Assembly (NCBI RefSeq): GCF_013149275.1
Contig: NZ_JABGNA010000001.1
Coordinates: forward strand, 558,001-622,000
DNA: 64,000 nucleotides
DNA from: Mucilaginibacter sp. SG564
GTDB lineage: Bacteria > Bacteroidota > Bacteroidia > Sphingobacteriales > Sphingobacteriaceae
Direction: 5' to 3'
Under the pieces are notes generated by a model. The model had not been told where the DNA came from, did not search any database, and was given only the letters and a program-made list of their open reading frames with translations. The first letter of the stretch is position 1. Each line of letters starts with the position of its first letter. Both the position numbers and the translations under genes were made by a program. This document shows positions 18,203-27,233 of the stretch, in pieces.

Positions 18203-18991
18203 ATGGCTATTTTTCACGATCAGCTCAATCGTGTAATCAGCTTGCCGGCAATCCCCAAAAGGATCATATCTATAGTACCATCGCAAACTGAATTGTTGTT
18301 CTATTTAGGGCTCGATACGGAGGTCATTGGCATCACTAAGTTTTGCATCCATCCGAAGGATAAATTTCAAACGGTAACTAAAGTAGGGGGTACCAAACAA
18401 TTAAATATCGAACTGATAAAAGCTTTAAAGCCCGATCTGATCATCGCCAATAAAGAAGAAAATGAACGCAGCCAGGTAGAGGAACTCATGAATATTTGCC
18501 CGGTTTGGGTAAGCGACATCCATGACCTGAATAGCGCGCTTGATATGATCCGTACTGTAGGGTTGCTGGTCAATCGCGAAACAGAAGCCAATAGGCTGTG
18601 TGTTGATATTACTAACCGCTTTAACAATCTTGCATTACCAAACACAAATTTAAGCGTAGCTTATTTTATCTGGCGCAAGCCTTATATGGTTGCCGGAACT
18701 GGGACTTTTATTGATAATATGCTTCAAAAATGCGGACTTACGAACATTATTGATATTGATCGTTATCCGGAGATAAACTCGCTGGAAATTATAAAAATTA
18801 ACCCCGATCTGATCCTTTTATCATCAGAACCATATCCGTTTAAGCAAAAACATATCGACGAATTTCAGCTTATGCTGCCTAAGGCAAAAATCATGCTGGT
18901 TGATGGTGAAATATTTTCGTGGTATGGCAGCCGATTATTGTATGCCCCTGGCTATTTTAAAAGCATAATAAATGAATTAACGTTAAATTAA
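18203..18991 (+). CDS. BtuF-like helical-backbone metal receptor without signal peptide
   Basis: A 262-residue class III periplasmic-binding-protein fold (PKRIISIVPSQTELLFYLGL, VGGTKQLNIELIKALKPDLI, then NPDLILLSSEPYPF). This is the BtuF/cobalamin- and siderophore-binding family. No signal peptide or lipobox is visible: the ATG at 18203 lies one base after the upstream stop and the mature-type sequence begins at once. It may be a cytoplasmic homologue or have an unrecognised export route. It appears translationally linked to the sugar transferase, which is functionally unexpected. Confidence 0.75.
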   Translation: MAIFHDQLNRVISLPAIPKRIISIVPSQTELLFYLGLDTEVIGITKFCIHPKDKFQTVTKVGGTKQLNIELIKALKPDLIIANKEENERSQVEELMNICPVWVSDIHDLNSALDMIRTVGLLVNRETEANRLCVDITNRFNNLALPNTNLSVAYFIWRKPYMVAGTGTFIDNMLQKCGLTNIIDIDRYPEINSLEIIKINPDLILLSSEPYPFKQKHIDEFQLMLPKAKIMLVDGEIFSWYGSRLLYAPGYFKSIINELTLN

Positions 18992-19029
18992 TAGCAAAGA
19001 AATGAGAGAGATAGCTAAAAAACTAAATT

Positions 19030-19064
19030 TTTGTTTTAAAATTTAGCATTAAACACTATCTTTG
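19030..19064 (+). promoter_or_regulatory. Promoter of tRNA-Leu(UAG)
   Basis: TATCTTTG at 19057-19064 matches the -7 consensus, and a TTTG lies upstream at 19030-19033 with a slightly long spacer (23). The tRNA begins 22 bases after the -7 element. Confidence 0.65.
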
Positions 19065-19085
19065 CGACCTGTTAAAAATCCTAAT

Positions 19086-19167
19086 GCGGAAGTGGCGTAA
19101 TTGGTAGCCGCACCAGACTTAGGATCTGGCGCTTCACGGCGTGGGGGTTCGAGTCCCTTCTTCCGCA
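19086..19167 (+). tRNA. tRNA-Leu (anticodon UAG)
   Basis: The acceptor stem GCGGAAG/CTTCCGC has discriminator A. The anticodon stem CCAGA/TCTGG holds loop CTTAGGA (anticodon TAG). A class II variable arm (GCTTCACGGCGT) and T-arm GGGGGTTCGAGTCCC follow. CCA is not encoded. Confidence 0.94.
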
Positions 19168-19177
19168 CAACAGTTAA

Positions 19178-19206
19178 AAACCCGGTCATATTTGACTGGG
19201 TTTTTT
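19178..19206 (+). terminator. Intrinsic terminator after tRNA-Leu(UAG)
   Basis: An 11-bp stem AAACCCGGTCA / TGACTGGGTTT (one G-U pair) with loop TATT, followed by a T run. It ends the tRNA transcript before the downstream hydrolase gene. Confidence 0.8.
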
Positions 19207-19262
19207 GTTTTCATTCCCAGCAAAAATCAATATATTTAGCTTCAAAGCTCCTATTCTTCTAT

Positions 19263-21110
19263 ATGAAAAACATTTACTTATCGGTATTACTTTTCTTTTC
19301 AATTACAGCCAATGCCCAAAACGTAGATTCAACGTGGTTTGTAAATAATTATATTAAAAAAGAAGTAACTATACCGATGCGGGATGGGGTTAAGCTTTTC
19401 ACATCTATCTACATACCAAAAGATCAATCAGAAAAACATCCCATATTATTAACCCGAACCCCATATTCGGTTGGGCCTTATGGTGCAGCTTACAGGCCGT
19501 ATTGGCGGGGTTATATGATGCGCTACTGCCGCGAGGGCTATATTATGGTTAACCAGGATATCCGTGGCAAGTACATGAGCGAGGGGATATTTGAAGTTGT
19601 AAGGCCATTTAACCCCCAAAAAAAAACAAATAAGGATGTTGATGAAGCAAGCGATAGTTATGATACGATTGACTGGCTGGTTAAAAATATTGATAACAAC
19701 AATGGTAATGTTGGCGGAATAGGTATATCGTTCCCTGGCTTTTTTGCTACCATGATAGCGCTAAGCGGGCATCCGGCGCTAAAGGCAGTTAGTCCGCAGG
19801 CACCGGTTACCGATCGTTTTTTTGGTGATGATGACCACCATAATGGTGTTTTGATGCTGATGGACGCCTTTGATTTTCATGTAGGCTATGGTTTTAGCGC
19901 GCCAAGCCGTAAACCATCCATAAAAGGGGCCAAAGGCGTTGACATCAATTATAAAGACAATTACGATTATTATTTAAAAATGGGGGCAATGCCCAATTTG
20001 ACCAAATTGAGTGGTGATACCATGAAATTTTGGAGCGACATGATGAACCACCCCAACCTGGATGCCTGGTGGAAAGCGCGTGATGCCCGTGCCGGAATAA
20101 AAAATGTTAAACCGGCTATGCTGATAACCGGAGGATTGTTTGATGCAGAGGATGGATACGGCGCCTGGCATACTTATGAAGCTTTGATTAAGCAAAGCCC
20201 TGCAACAAACAGTAAGCTTGTCATGGGGCCCTGGTACCATGGCCAATGGGCGAGCAGAGACGGTACTCATTTAGGCAATGTGCGGTTTGATAGTAATACG
20301 GCAGCTTATTACCAGGATATGGAAGTTCCGTTCTTTAATTATTACCTAAAGGGAAAAGGAACCGACTCGTTAAGTAAAGTGACAATTTTCTTCTCGGGCG
20401 AAAACAAATGGCGTAAATTTTCGCAATGGCCGCTAGCCGACATCAAAGAAACACCAATTTACCTGTTGCCACATGGTAAGATATCATTTACAGCCACAAA
20501 AAGTACAAAGCCTACTTTTGACAGCTATGTAAGCGACCCTGCTAAGCCGGTACCTTATGCGGAAAAAATACATGCCGACCGTACCCGTGAATATATGGTT
20601 GATGACCAGCGTTTTGCCGCACGCCGTACGGATGTGCTGGTTTATGATACAGGAATACTAACGGATGATATAACATTAGCAGGTCCGGTAGTTGCCGACC
20701 TATTGGTAAGCCTATCGAACACAGACGCTGATTTTATAGTAAAGCTAATTGATGTTTTTCCGGAAGATACACAGGCTAACCCAATCACCAGATATCCGAT
20801 GAGTGGGTATCAGATGCTGGTACGCGCAGAAACCATGCGGGGCAAATTTCGCAACAGTTTTGAAAAGCCTGAGCCATTTGTACCTGGTAAACCAACACGG
20901 GTAAAGTACACGCTGCCCGATGTTGCACATACCTTTAAAAAAGGCCATAAAATAATGGTACAGATACAGAGCTCGTGGTTCCCGTTAACAGACAGAAATC
21001 CGCAGCAATTTTTGGATATTAACCAGGCAAAGGATACGGATTTTGTAAAAGAAACTATCAATGTTTATCACAACAGTTCAAAGATCATATTACCTGTTAT
21101 TAAATCTTAG
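19263..21110 (+). CDS. CocE/NonD-family (S15) hydrolase, exported
   Basis: 615 residues from the ATG at 19263, where a signal peptide (MKNIYLSVLLFFSITANAQ) begins; an ORF open to 19101 runs back into the tRNA and is rejected. The alpha/beta-hydrolase domain of the X-Pro dipeptidyl-peptidase / cocaine esterase family is clear: EVTIPMRDGVKLFTSIYIP, the nucleophile motif GIGISFPGFFATM, and YHGQWASRDG around the His region. The C-terminal 200 residues form the jelly-roll domain. It probably hydrolyses acyl or peptide bonds in the periplasm; substrate unknown. Confidence 0.88.
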   Translation: MKNIYLSVLLFFSITANAQNVDSTWFVNNYIKKEVTIPMRDGVKLFTSIYIPKDQSEKHPILLTRTPYSVGPYGAAYRPYWRGYMMRYCREGYIMVNQDIRGKYMSEGIFEVVRPFNPQKKTNKDVDEASDSYDTIDWLVKNIDNNNGNVGGIGISFPGFFATMIALSGHPALKAVSPQAPVTDRFFGDDDHHNGVLMLMDAFDFHVGYGFSAPSRKPSIKGAKGVDINYKDNYDYYLKMGAMPNLTKLSGDTMKFWSDMMNHPNLDAWWKARDARAGIKNVKPAMLITGGLFDAEDGYGAWHTYEALIKQSPATNSKLVMGPWYHGQWASRDGTHLGNVRFDSNTAAYYQDMEVPFFNYYLKGKGTDSLSKVTIFFSGENKWRKFSQWPLADIKETPIYLLPHGKISFTATKSTKPTFDSYVSDPAKPVPYAEKIHADRTREYMVDDQRFAARRTDVLVYDTGILTDDITLAGPVVADLLVSLSNTDADFIVKLIDVFPEDTQANPITRYPMSGYQMLVRAETMRGKFRNSFEKPEPFVPGKPTRVKYTLPDVAHTFKKGHKIMVQIQSSWFPLTDRNPQQFLDINQAKDTDFVKETINVYHNSSKIILPVIKS

Positions 21111-21277
21111 CCTCAGCGCTATTTTTGATGGACTTAAAAAGAACAGCAAACAAAAAATGAATTTGCTTTCTTTGGGTATGGGTGTTAAATTGTAGTTACG
21201 TATACTGATTGAAAGGATCAAAACTACTTAAGTTTTGACGGCCGAACTTTAATTTTAGGTGATTAGCAAAGTTAATC

Positions 21278-21285
21278 TATCTTTG
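21278..21285 (+). promoter_or_regulatory. -7 promoter element of efp
   Basis: TATCTTTG matches TAnnTTTG and lies 27 bases before the efp ATG. No convincing TTTG partner at the right distance was seen. Confidence 0.5.
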
Positions 21286-21312
21286 GGGCTTAAATCTTAT
21301 AATTATATTTTC

Positions 21313-21873
21313 ATGGCAAAGGCATCCGAAATTAAAGTAGGTAATATATTGCGCTTCAACGGCGAACTGGTAACCGTAACAGAAGTACTGCACCGTACAC
21401 CAGGCAAAGGCGGAGCATTCTACCTGGATAAGTTTCGTAACATAAAAACAGGAAAAATTGTTGAGGCCCGCTTGGGCACCGACGAGCAGGTTGAAATTTG
21501 CCGTGTAGAAACCAACGATTTTCAATACTTGTATGAAGATGGCGACGCCATGGTGATCATGGATAATACCACCTTTGAGCAGCATAATATCCCTAAGGCG
21601 CTTTTTGGGCCCGCGGTGAAATTCCTGAAAGAAGGTATGAGCGTAATCGTTTCGTTTGAAAGCGAAGAACCGATCATGGCTGTAGCACCCAACTTTGTGG
21701 AGCTGGAAATTACCTACGCCGAACCTGCCGTTAAAGGTGATACCTCATCAGGCGCGCTGAAAACAGCGACTACCGAAAATGGTATAGAAATTAAAGTGCC
21801 TCTATTTGTTAATCAGGGCGATAGAATAAAGGTAGATACCCGTACCGGCGAATACGTTGAGCGTGCTAAATAG
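21313..21873 (+). CDS. efp: Translation elongation factor P
   Basis: 186 residues from the ATG at 21313 (MAKASEIKVGNILRFNGELV); the frame is open to 21259 but the shorter start fits the family. Three OB-like domains are present. The tip-loop lysine that enters the ribosomal P site is Lys32 in RTPGKGGAF. EF-P relieves stalling at polyproline stretches. No epmA/earP-type modification genes are nearby. A strong terminator follows. Confidence 0.96.
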   Translation: MAKASEIKVGNILRFNGELVTVTEVLHRTPGKGGAFYLDKFRNIKTGKIVEARLGTDEQVEICRVETNDFQYLYEDGDAMVIMDNTTFEQHNIPKALFGPAVKFLKEGMSVIVSFESEEPIMAVAPNFVELEITYAEPAVKGDTSSGALKTATTENGIEIKVPLFVNQGDRIKVDTRTGEYVERAK

Positions 21874-21879
21874 GTAGAC

Positions 21880-21912
21880 AAAAAAGCCGGTCGTTAAGGC
21901 CGGCTTTTTTTT
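21880..21912 (+). terminator. Intrinsic terminator after efp
   Basis: A-rich lead, stem AAAGCCGG/CCGGCTTT with a short loop, then a run of Ts. It can also serve the convergent minus-strand gene. Confidence 0.85.
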
Positions 21913-21916
21913 GCAT

Positions 21917-22408
21917 TCAGCTTTCCATGGTTATGTGATCAAGGGTTTTGTTATCATTCATTTTTACAACCAGAATATATTGTGATATATCTTTATCAAG
22001 AATAAAGTCTAAAATGGCGAACTCTTCTTCTTCGTCTGGATAAAAGCCAATTCTTCTTAATTTTAATATGGAAAGTAATTGAAGATCAATAGACAAGTTC
22101 TTGTCTGTATTTTTCAGAAGTTTATCCAAGTCACTCTGATCGAGTTCTTCGGTATGAAAAGTTAAATATTCCTTAACCGCGTCGCCCTGGTCAAAGTCAT
22201 TGAAGATCTCTTTTTTTGCAGTATCAATAATTTTAGGAAGATCATCCAAATAGCTTTTTAAAACAGCAAGTCTACCAGGTTCAATGTTTGTTTCGTCGAA
22301 ATTTATATCTAATTGAATTTGGTTCTGCTCTAAATCAATATCAATTTCATAATAATCTGTTAAAGAATCAGAATCTAACTCGTTAAAGAATGGAAGATTT
22401 ATAATCAT
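21917..22408 (-). CDS. Hypothetical acidic protein, possibly DUF2004-like
   Basis: A 163-residue, strongly acidic cytoplasmic protein (DLEQNQIQLDINFDETN; FYPDEEEEFAILDFIL). The alternation of short beta strands and helices and its length recall DUF2004-type proteins, which often occur near toxins as immunity proteins, but I cannot confirm the family. No toxin gene is adjacent; the neighbours are efp and a SNF2 helicase. Confidence 0.5.
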   Translation of the reverse strand: MIINLPFFNELDSDSLTDYYEIDIDLEQNQIQLDINFDETNIEPGRLAVLKSYLDDLPKIIDTAKKEIFNDFDQGDAVKEYLTFHTEELDQSDLDKLLKNTDKNLSIDLQLLSILKLRRIGFYPDEEEEFAILDFILDKDISQYILVVKMNDNKTLDHITMES

Positions 22409-22544
22409 TTGTTGTCAAGGTTTAATGACTTAAACATATTGATTTTTAATAATAATTGAATGACATTTTGATAATAGATATGTTAAATTTTATCTGATAA
22501 AACATATTCTGAGTGGAAGAAAAAACACACCACCATATCTCCAC

Positions 22545-25500
22545 CTAAACCGATAAAACATTCATAGGCGTGAGCAGATCCAACAGATCCTGCCGGGATA
22601 GGGATTTGAGGATGTTGGTATCCGTTTTAACCAGGTCATGCACAAGGCCTTTTTTGTTTTCCTGTATCTGCATGATCTTTTCTTCTACAGTACCAGGGCA
22701 GATCAGCCTGATGGCTACAACTCTTTTGTTTTGCCCTATGCGGTGAGCACGGTCAATCGCCTGATTTTCAACTGCCGGGTTCCACCAGGGGTCGATGAGG
22801 TAGATATAATCAGCTTCGGTAAGGTTGAGTCCTGTGCCACCGGCTTTTAGGCTGATGAGGAATACCCGGCAGTGATGATCCTGTTGAAATGATTGTACTA
22901 CGGCTTCGCGGTTGCGGGTTTTGCCGGTGAGCTGCACAAAGGAGATCTTCCGCTTGAGCAGTTCTTCGCTAATCAGGTCGAGCATACCGGTGAATTGCGA
23001 AAACACCAGTATTTTATGCTCCGGCGATTTGCTTTCTATTTGCTCGATCAGCGTATCGATCTTGGCCGACTCTTTGCCCGGCAGCCGGTCGCCACTCATT
23101 AAAACCGGCGAATCGCAGATCTGGCGGAGCTTGGTAAGCCCTTTTAATACGTTCATCGGGGTTTTCTTCAGCTCCTCATTATCAATGGCCGAAATATATT
23201 CCCTGAATTCCTTTTCGTAAGCATCATAGATCCGTTTTTGTTCGGCACCCATTTCGCAATGTAGTACCATTTCTGTTTTCTCGGGCAGATCGCCGGCTAC
23301 CTGCTCCTTGGTTCTTCTCAGGATAAAAGGCTTTATCTTTTTCTGTAATTCGGCAGCACGGATCGCGCTCTTGAACTGATCAATAGGTGTAGAATAGATA
23401 TCCTTAAAGTATTGCTTACCGCCCAGTAAACCGGGGCAGGCAAAGGAAAGCTGGCCGTACAGGTCAAAGGTGTTATTTTCTATAGGTGTGCCGGTTACCA
23501 CCAGTTTATTGCGCGATTTTAGCAGACGGGCTGCCTTATATCGTTGCGATGACGGATTCTTGATGTTCTGTGATTCGTCCAGAATAACATAGTTAAAATG
23601 GTAATCTTTCAGAAAACGAACATCAGAGAGCATATTGCCGTAGCTCGTGAGGATAATTTCGTATTGATCAAAATCATGTATCTCCTTTACCCGGTCGGCC
23701 CCATAAAGGGTATGCAAGCGAATGGAAGGGGCGAATTTTTGTATTTCCTGCTGCCAGTTAAAAATGAGTGATGTCGGCACGACAATCAGGTTGGTGTTTT
23801 GACTAATCTTTTTACGTTGCGACAGGATAAAAGCTATCACCTGGATTGATTTTCCCAGGCCCATATCGTCTGCCAGGCAGCCGCCAAAATTAAAATCGTC
23901 CAGGAAGTTGAGCCAGTTTAATCCCTGTTGTTGATAGGGGCGAAGGGTTCCTAATAAATCAGCGGGCACATCAACGGGGTTGATCGTTTCGAAGTTTGCA
24001 AATTTCTCGCGGTAAATCCTCAGGTCCTGTTTAACTTCTTCTGCCAGCACTTGTGCCTCATAGATCGTCTCTATAGATGAAAAATTGATTTTAGGCGTGT
24101 GTAGCATATCATCGTCCGCAACTTCGCCCGCGTTAAAATAGCTTTCAAATTTGGCAATCCATTCATCAGGGAGGATGCCGAGTGTACCATCATCCAACTG
24201 TACAAATTTACTTTTGTTGCGGATAGCTTTATGCAAAGCTTTTAAGCTCGCTTTCTTTTGTCCAAACTTGGCTTCTATAATGGTATTAAACCAATTCATG
24301 CCACTCAGTACCTTAATATCAATACTGATCTTGTAAGGGCTAAGCCGGTTACCTTCTATCTCATTAAAACCCAGTATAATGATCTGCTGATTACGCCATT
24401 GTTCAAAAACATCCGGAAACCAATCTTCATTCAGGAAGTGTTTTTTATGCAGGTAAAAATAGTGCAGGTCGTCATCAGCTTGTTCCTCAAAATAAGGATG
24501 CTGCCTTATCAAACTGGCTATAAAGGCTTTTTCAGCGGGCTCATTGCGCTGTACCAGGAATTCTTTTCCGTTAGCATCAATGGCATAAATATTTTTTGGG
24601 GTACGGATTTGTATTTCAGCTTCACCATACCGCATAACCGGGATAAGCATAATATGGCTCCCAAAATCCGACAGGTAGATGATCTTTTCCGGATCCTGGT
24701 TAAAGCCCATTTGCTCCAGCTGCTTTGGCGTGGCGGTTTGAATATGCTGGTATTTTACATCGATGGTATCCTCCAGTTTGCCTAACCATTGACTTTTGAT
24801 CAAAGGGTATTTAGATTGGTGCACAAGCATATTGCCGGGTCTTTGTTTCAGAAAACTCATCACATTCAGAGCCTGCAGGTTATCGGCCAGGTACAGTGTA
24901 TCGCCATTAAGCAAAAAATAGCTGAACATGATGCGCTGGTCTTTCAGAGTGTGGCGTTCGCCATCAATAGTGATATCAAGCGACAGTTCAAAAAAAGAGC
25001 CGTCGGGTTTTACGCGGAGCTGCACACCCTGCGGAAGCGGTGCTACTTTTACAGGTATCAATGATGAGGCACTGATCTTTTCTCCTTTTTCTGCGTCCTG
25101 ATAATAAAAAGGATAACCCATTGGGTTTTTAGCGATGGCTCTTAAAGCTGCCAGGTCTGTTTCGCTTTTTTTACCGGTAAGGTTATTCTGGAATTTGCTG
25201 ATACCGGTGTAGAATTTCAGCTCCTCATGATCGGTAGTTTTCCAGACCAGGTCCATGGGTTCCAGGCGGTTCAGCGGGTTTTTTAATTTTCCCTCTTTGG
25301 TAAGTGCCGAAGCAAAAAGCTCTACATGCAGATACTTATAATATTTATGCTCCCGGATCACCACAAATGCGCTTTGTTCCTGATCATCAAGGGATGACGC
25401 TGGCGGCTGATCAGGGTTCGAAGGTAGCATGGTGCGCAGCGTGTTCAGGCTTTCTTTAGTCACTGGGAAAAGATCGGGAGAATGTGAAGTGATCACCAGC

Positions 25501-25943
25501 TTATTATAAATCAGCTCGATCCGGAAAAACTGATCGGGATCAGGCTCGTTTTCCAAGCCATAAGGTATGGCCGCGTTTTTTAATTTTTGATGGCGAATCC
25601 GTGTATTAAAAAACACAACAAATTCATCCTTTCGCAGGATGGTTTGCAATACCACTGCCTCATGCTCACATAATTTCCCCAACTCGTTGGTACAGGTGCA
25701 GGTGACCAGCAATTGCTCGGGTTCCTGTGATACTGTAACAGTAGGGAAAGTGATGTTTTTAAGATTATTAAATGCTCCTTCGTTAACTGTCAGACTTAGC
25801 GGATTAAGATATTGCCCGGCATCTTCATCAGTATAGAAACCTGCAGAATTATATTGAGCGATATCCCTGCTGGTCATCGATTCCAGGTTGGTGCCCCTGA
25901 AAATAAAATGGTGATTGCTGTCCTGTGTTTCTGTATTGCTCAA
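22545..25943 (-). CDS. SWIM-zinc-finger SNF2-family DNA-dependent ATPase
   Basis: An 1132-residue Swi2/Snf2 ATPase of the bacterial HepA-like class. The N-terminal part has a SWIM zinc motif (CTC...CEH, near residue 80). The helicase core lies in the C-terminal half: Walker A DDMGLGKSIQVIAF, motif II DESQN, motif III VVTGTPIEN, helicase C-terminal motifs LISLKAGGTGLNL and AIDRAHRIGQ. It probably remodels protein-DNA or transcription complexes. The start is a TTG at 25943; the ATG at residue 22 is an alternative. It stands alone, with a repeat element upstream. Confidence 0.9.
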   Translation of the reverse strand: MSNTETQDSNHHFIFRGTNLESMTSRDIAQYNSAGFYTDEDAGQYLNPLSLTVNEGAFNNLKNITFPTVTVSQEPEQLLVTCTCTNELGKLCEHEAVVLQTILRKDEFVVFFNTRIRHQKLKNAAIPYGLENEPDPDQFFRIELIYNKLVITSHSPDLFPVTKESLNTLRTMLPSNPDQPPASSLDDQEQSAFVVIREHKYYKYLHVELFASALTKEGKLKNPLNRLEPMDLVWKTTDHEELKFYTGISKFQNNLTGKKSETDLAALRAIAKNPMGYPFYYQDAEKGEKISASSLIPVKVAPLPQGVQLRVKPDGSFFELSLDITIDGERHTLKDQRIMFSYFLLNGDTLYLADNLQALNVMSFLKQRPGNMLVHQSKYPLIKSQWLGKLEDTIDVKYQHIQTATPKQLEQMGFNQDPEKIIYLSDFGSHIMLIPVMRYGEAEIQIRTPKNIYAIDANGKEFLVQRNEPAEKAFIASLIRQHPYFEEQADDDLHYFYLHKKHFLNEDWFPDVFEQWRNQQIIILGFNEIEGNRLSPYKISIDIKVLSGMNWFNTIIEAKFGQKKASLKALHKAIRNKSKFVQLDDGTLGILPDEWIAKFESYFNAGEVADDDMLHTPKINFSSIETIYEAQVLAEEVKQDLRIYREKFANFETINPVDVPADLLGTLRPYQQQGLNWLNFLDDFNFGGCLADDMGLGKSIQVIAFILSQRKKISQNTNLIVVPTSLIFNWQQEIQKFAPSIRLHTLYGADRVKEIHDFDQYEIILTSYGNMLSDVRFLKDYHFNYVILDESQNIKNPSSQRYKAARLLKSRNKLVVTGTPIENNTFDLYGQLSFACPGLLGGKQYFKDIYSTPIDQFKSAIRAAELQKKIKPFILRRTKEQVAGDLPEKTEMVLHCEMGAEQKRIYDAYEKEFREYISAIDNEELKKTPMNVLKGLTKLRQICDSPVLMSGDRLPGKESAKIDTLIEQIESKSPEHKILVFSQFTGMLDLISEELLKRKISFVQLTGKTRNREAVVQSFQQDHHCRVFLISLKAGGTGLNLTEADYIYLIDPWWNPAVENQAIDRAHRIGQNKRVVAIRLICPGTVEEKIMQIQENKKGLVHDLVKTDTNILKSLSRQDLLDLLTPMNVLSV

Positions 25944-25989
25944 TGCTTTGCTCCGGTATAAATAACAAGAGCGAATTTAGGATAAAAAA

Positions 25990-26125
25990 TAGATGTGCAG
26001 ATGTGATCAGATGTGCAAATGTGCCGATATGCAAATGTGCAGATGAAAATAATTATACCTGATGATCTGATTTTGAGCATGTCTGTAAAATTACACATTC
26101 GTACATGATGGCATTCGCACATCAA
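25990..26125. repeat. GATGTGCAAAT-type dispersed repeat
   Basis: The gap between the helicase start and the thiF stop holds several degenerate copies of AGATGTGCAAATGTGC and its reverse complement. The same motif recurs at 32450-32527, 34243-34370 and 57920-57957. Non-coding. Confidence 0.7.
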
Positions 26126-27171
26126 AACTTAATCCCATTTTTTAAACTGTATTTTTCATTTTTTAAATACGGATCTGTCCATTGCAGGGCTATTTTGCTT
26201 CTTTGCCCCGTTTGGCAAATGAATATCAGTTTTTTGTCAAGAGGTATCATATCCGCAGATTCCTGTAGCTCGTACAGGGGGATATTTATCCCGCCAATAT
26301 TATAATCATCGAATTCATAGGTCTCGCGTACATCAATAAGACAGATGTCGTCAGGTGATTCTGCCAGCCAGTTGTTTAAAGTTTCTATGCTGATATCATG
26401 ATCTTTGGCTACTGTTTTATCAACAAGCGGAGGTGTTGAAACAACCTGCTTTTGTTTGGTTATTTGATAAACACTCATGCTGTTATCCAGTGCGTTCATG
26501 CTGAATAGTTTGCCGGATAAGGTTTCACCGAAACCGCAAATGATCTTGATGGCTTCATTGGCCATATAGGTACCGATGATACCCGGCAGTACACCGATAA
26601 CGCCTGCATCGTCACAATTCGGTACTTCGTCGTTAGGAGGGGGCTCTGGAAACAGATCCCGGTAATTTGGCCCGCCTTTATAGTTGAATACCGATACCTG
26701 TCCTTCAAACTTAAAAATGGAACCAAATACCAGGGGTTTGTTTAGGGCTACACAGATATCATTAACAAGGTAGCGTGTGGTAAAGTTGTCCGAACCATCG
26801 ATGATGATGTGGTATTCCTTAATAAGTTTTTCTGCGTTATCAGCATTTAATCTTTCCTGATAAGCAATCAATTCTACGAAAGGGTTAAGCCATTCCAGCT
26901 TTTGTTTAGCCGTTTCGGCTTTGGGTTTTCCCACATCGGTAATAGTATATAAGATCTGCCGGTGCAAGTTGCTCATATCTATCACATCATCATCAACTAT
27001 ACCAATATGGCCAACACCGGCAGTCACCAGGTATTGTAAAACAGGGCAACCCAAGCCACCTGCGCCGATCATCAGCACGCTGGCAGCTTTTAATTTTTCC
27101 TGACCGATTAAACCCAATTCTGGCAGTATGATCTGGCGGTTATATAGTTTCAGTTCATCACGTTCCAACAT
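26122..27171 (-). CDS. thiF: ThiF-family ThiS adenylyltransferase with rhodanese domain
   Basis: 349 residues from the ATG at 27171 (MLERDELKLYNRQIILPELG); the frame continues to 27246 but this start fits the family. The N-terminal adenylating domain has the ATP-binding motif GAGGLGCPVLQYL, then DDDVIDMSNLHRQILY. The C-terminal ~90 residues are a rhodanese-like domain with the active cysteine in FICQTGQRS. It adenylates the C-terminal Gly-Gly of ThiS and probably helps form the thiocarboxylate. Most zinc-binding cysteines of MoeB/ThiF are absent. It is the last gene of the thiamin operon. Confidence 0.88.
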   Translation of the reverse strand: MLERDELKLYNRQIILPELGLIGQEKLKAASVLMIGAGGLGCPVLQYLVTAGVGHIGIVDDDVIDMSNLHRQILYTITDVGKPKAETAKQKLEWLNPFVELIAYQERLNADNAEKLIKEYHIIIDGSDNFTTRYLVNDICVALNKPLVFGSIFKFEGQVSVFNYKGGPNYRDLFPEPPPNDEVPNCDDAGVIGVLPGIIGTYMANEAIKIICGFGETLSGKLFSMNALDNSMSVYQITKQKQVVSTPPLVDKTVAKDHDISIETLNNWLAESPDDICLIDVRETYEFDDYNIGGINIPLYELQESADMIPLDKKLIFICQTGQRSKIALQWTDPYLKNEKYSLKNGIKF

Positions 27172-27233
27172 CTTTTTATATTTTGAACCCTCTCTCTCGA
27201 TAGCTATCGGGATGTAAAGGGCAGGGTAAGGCA

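Noticed and set aside
19101-19262. 5' extension of the CocE-type hydrolase frame
   Set aside because: Begins inside tRNA-Leu and crosses its terminator; the signal peptide at 19263 marks the real start.
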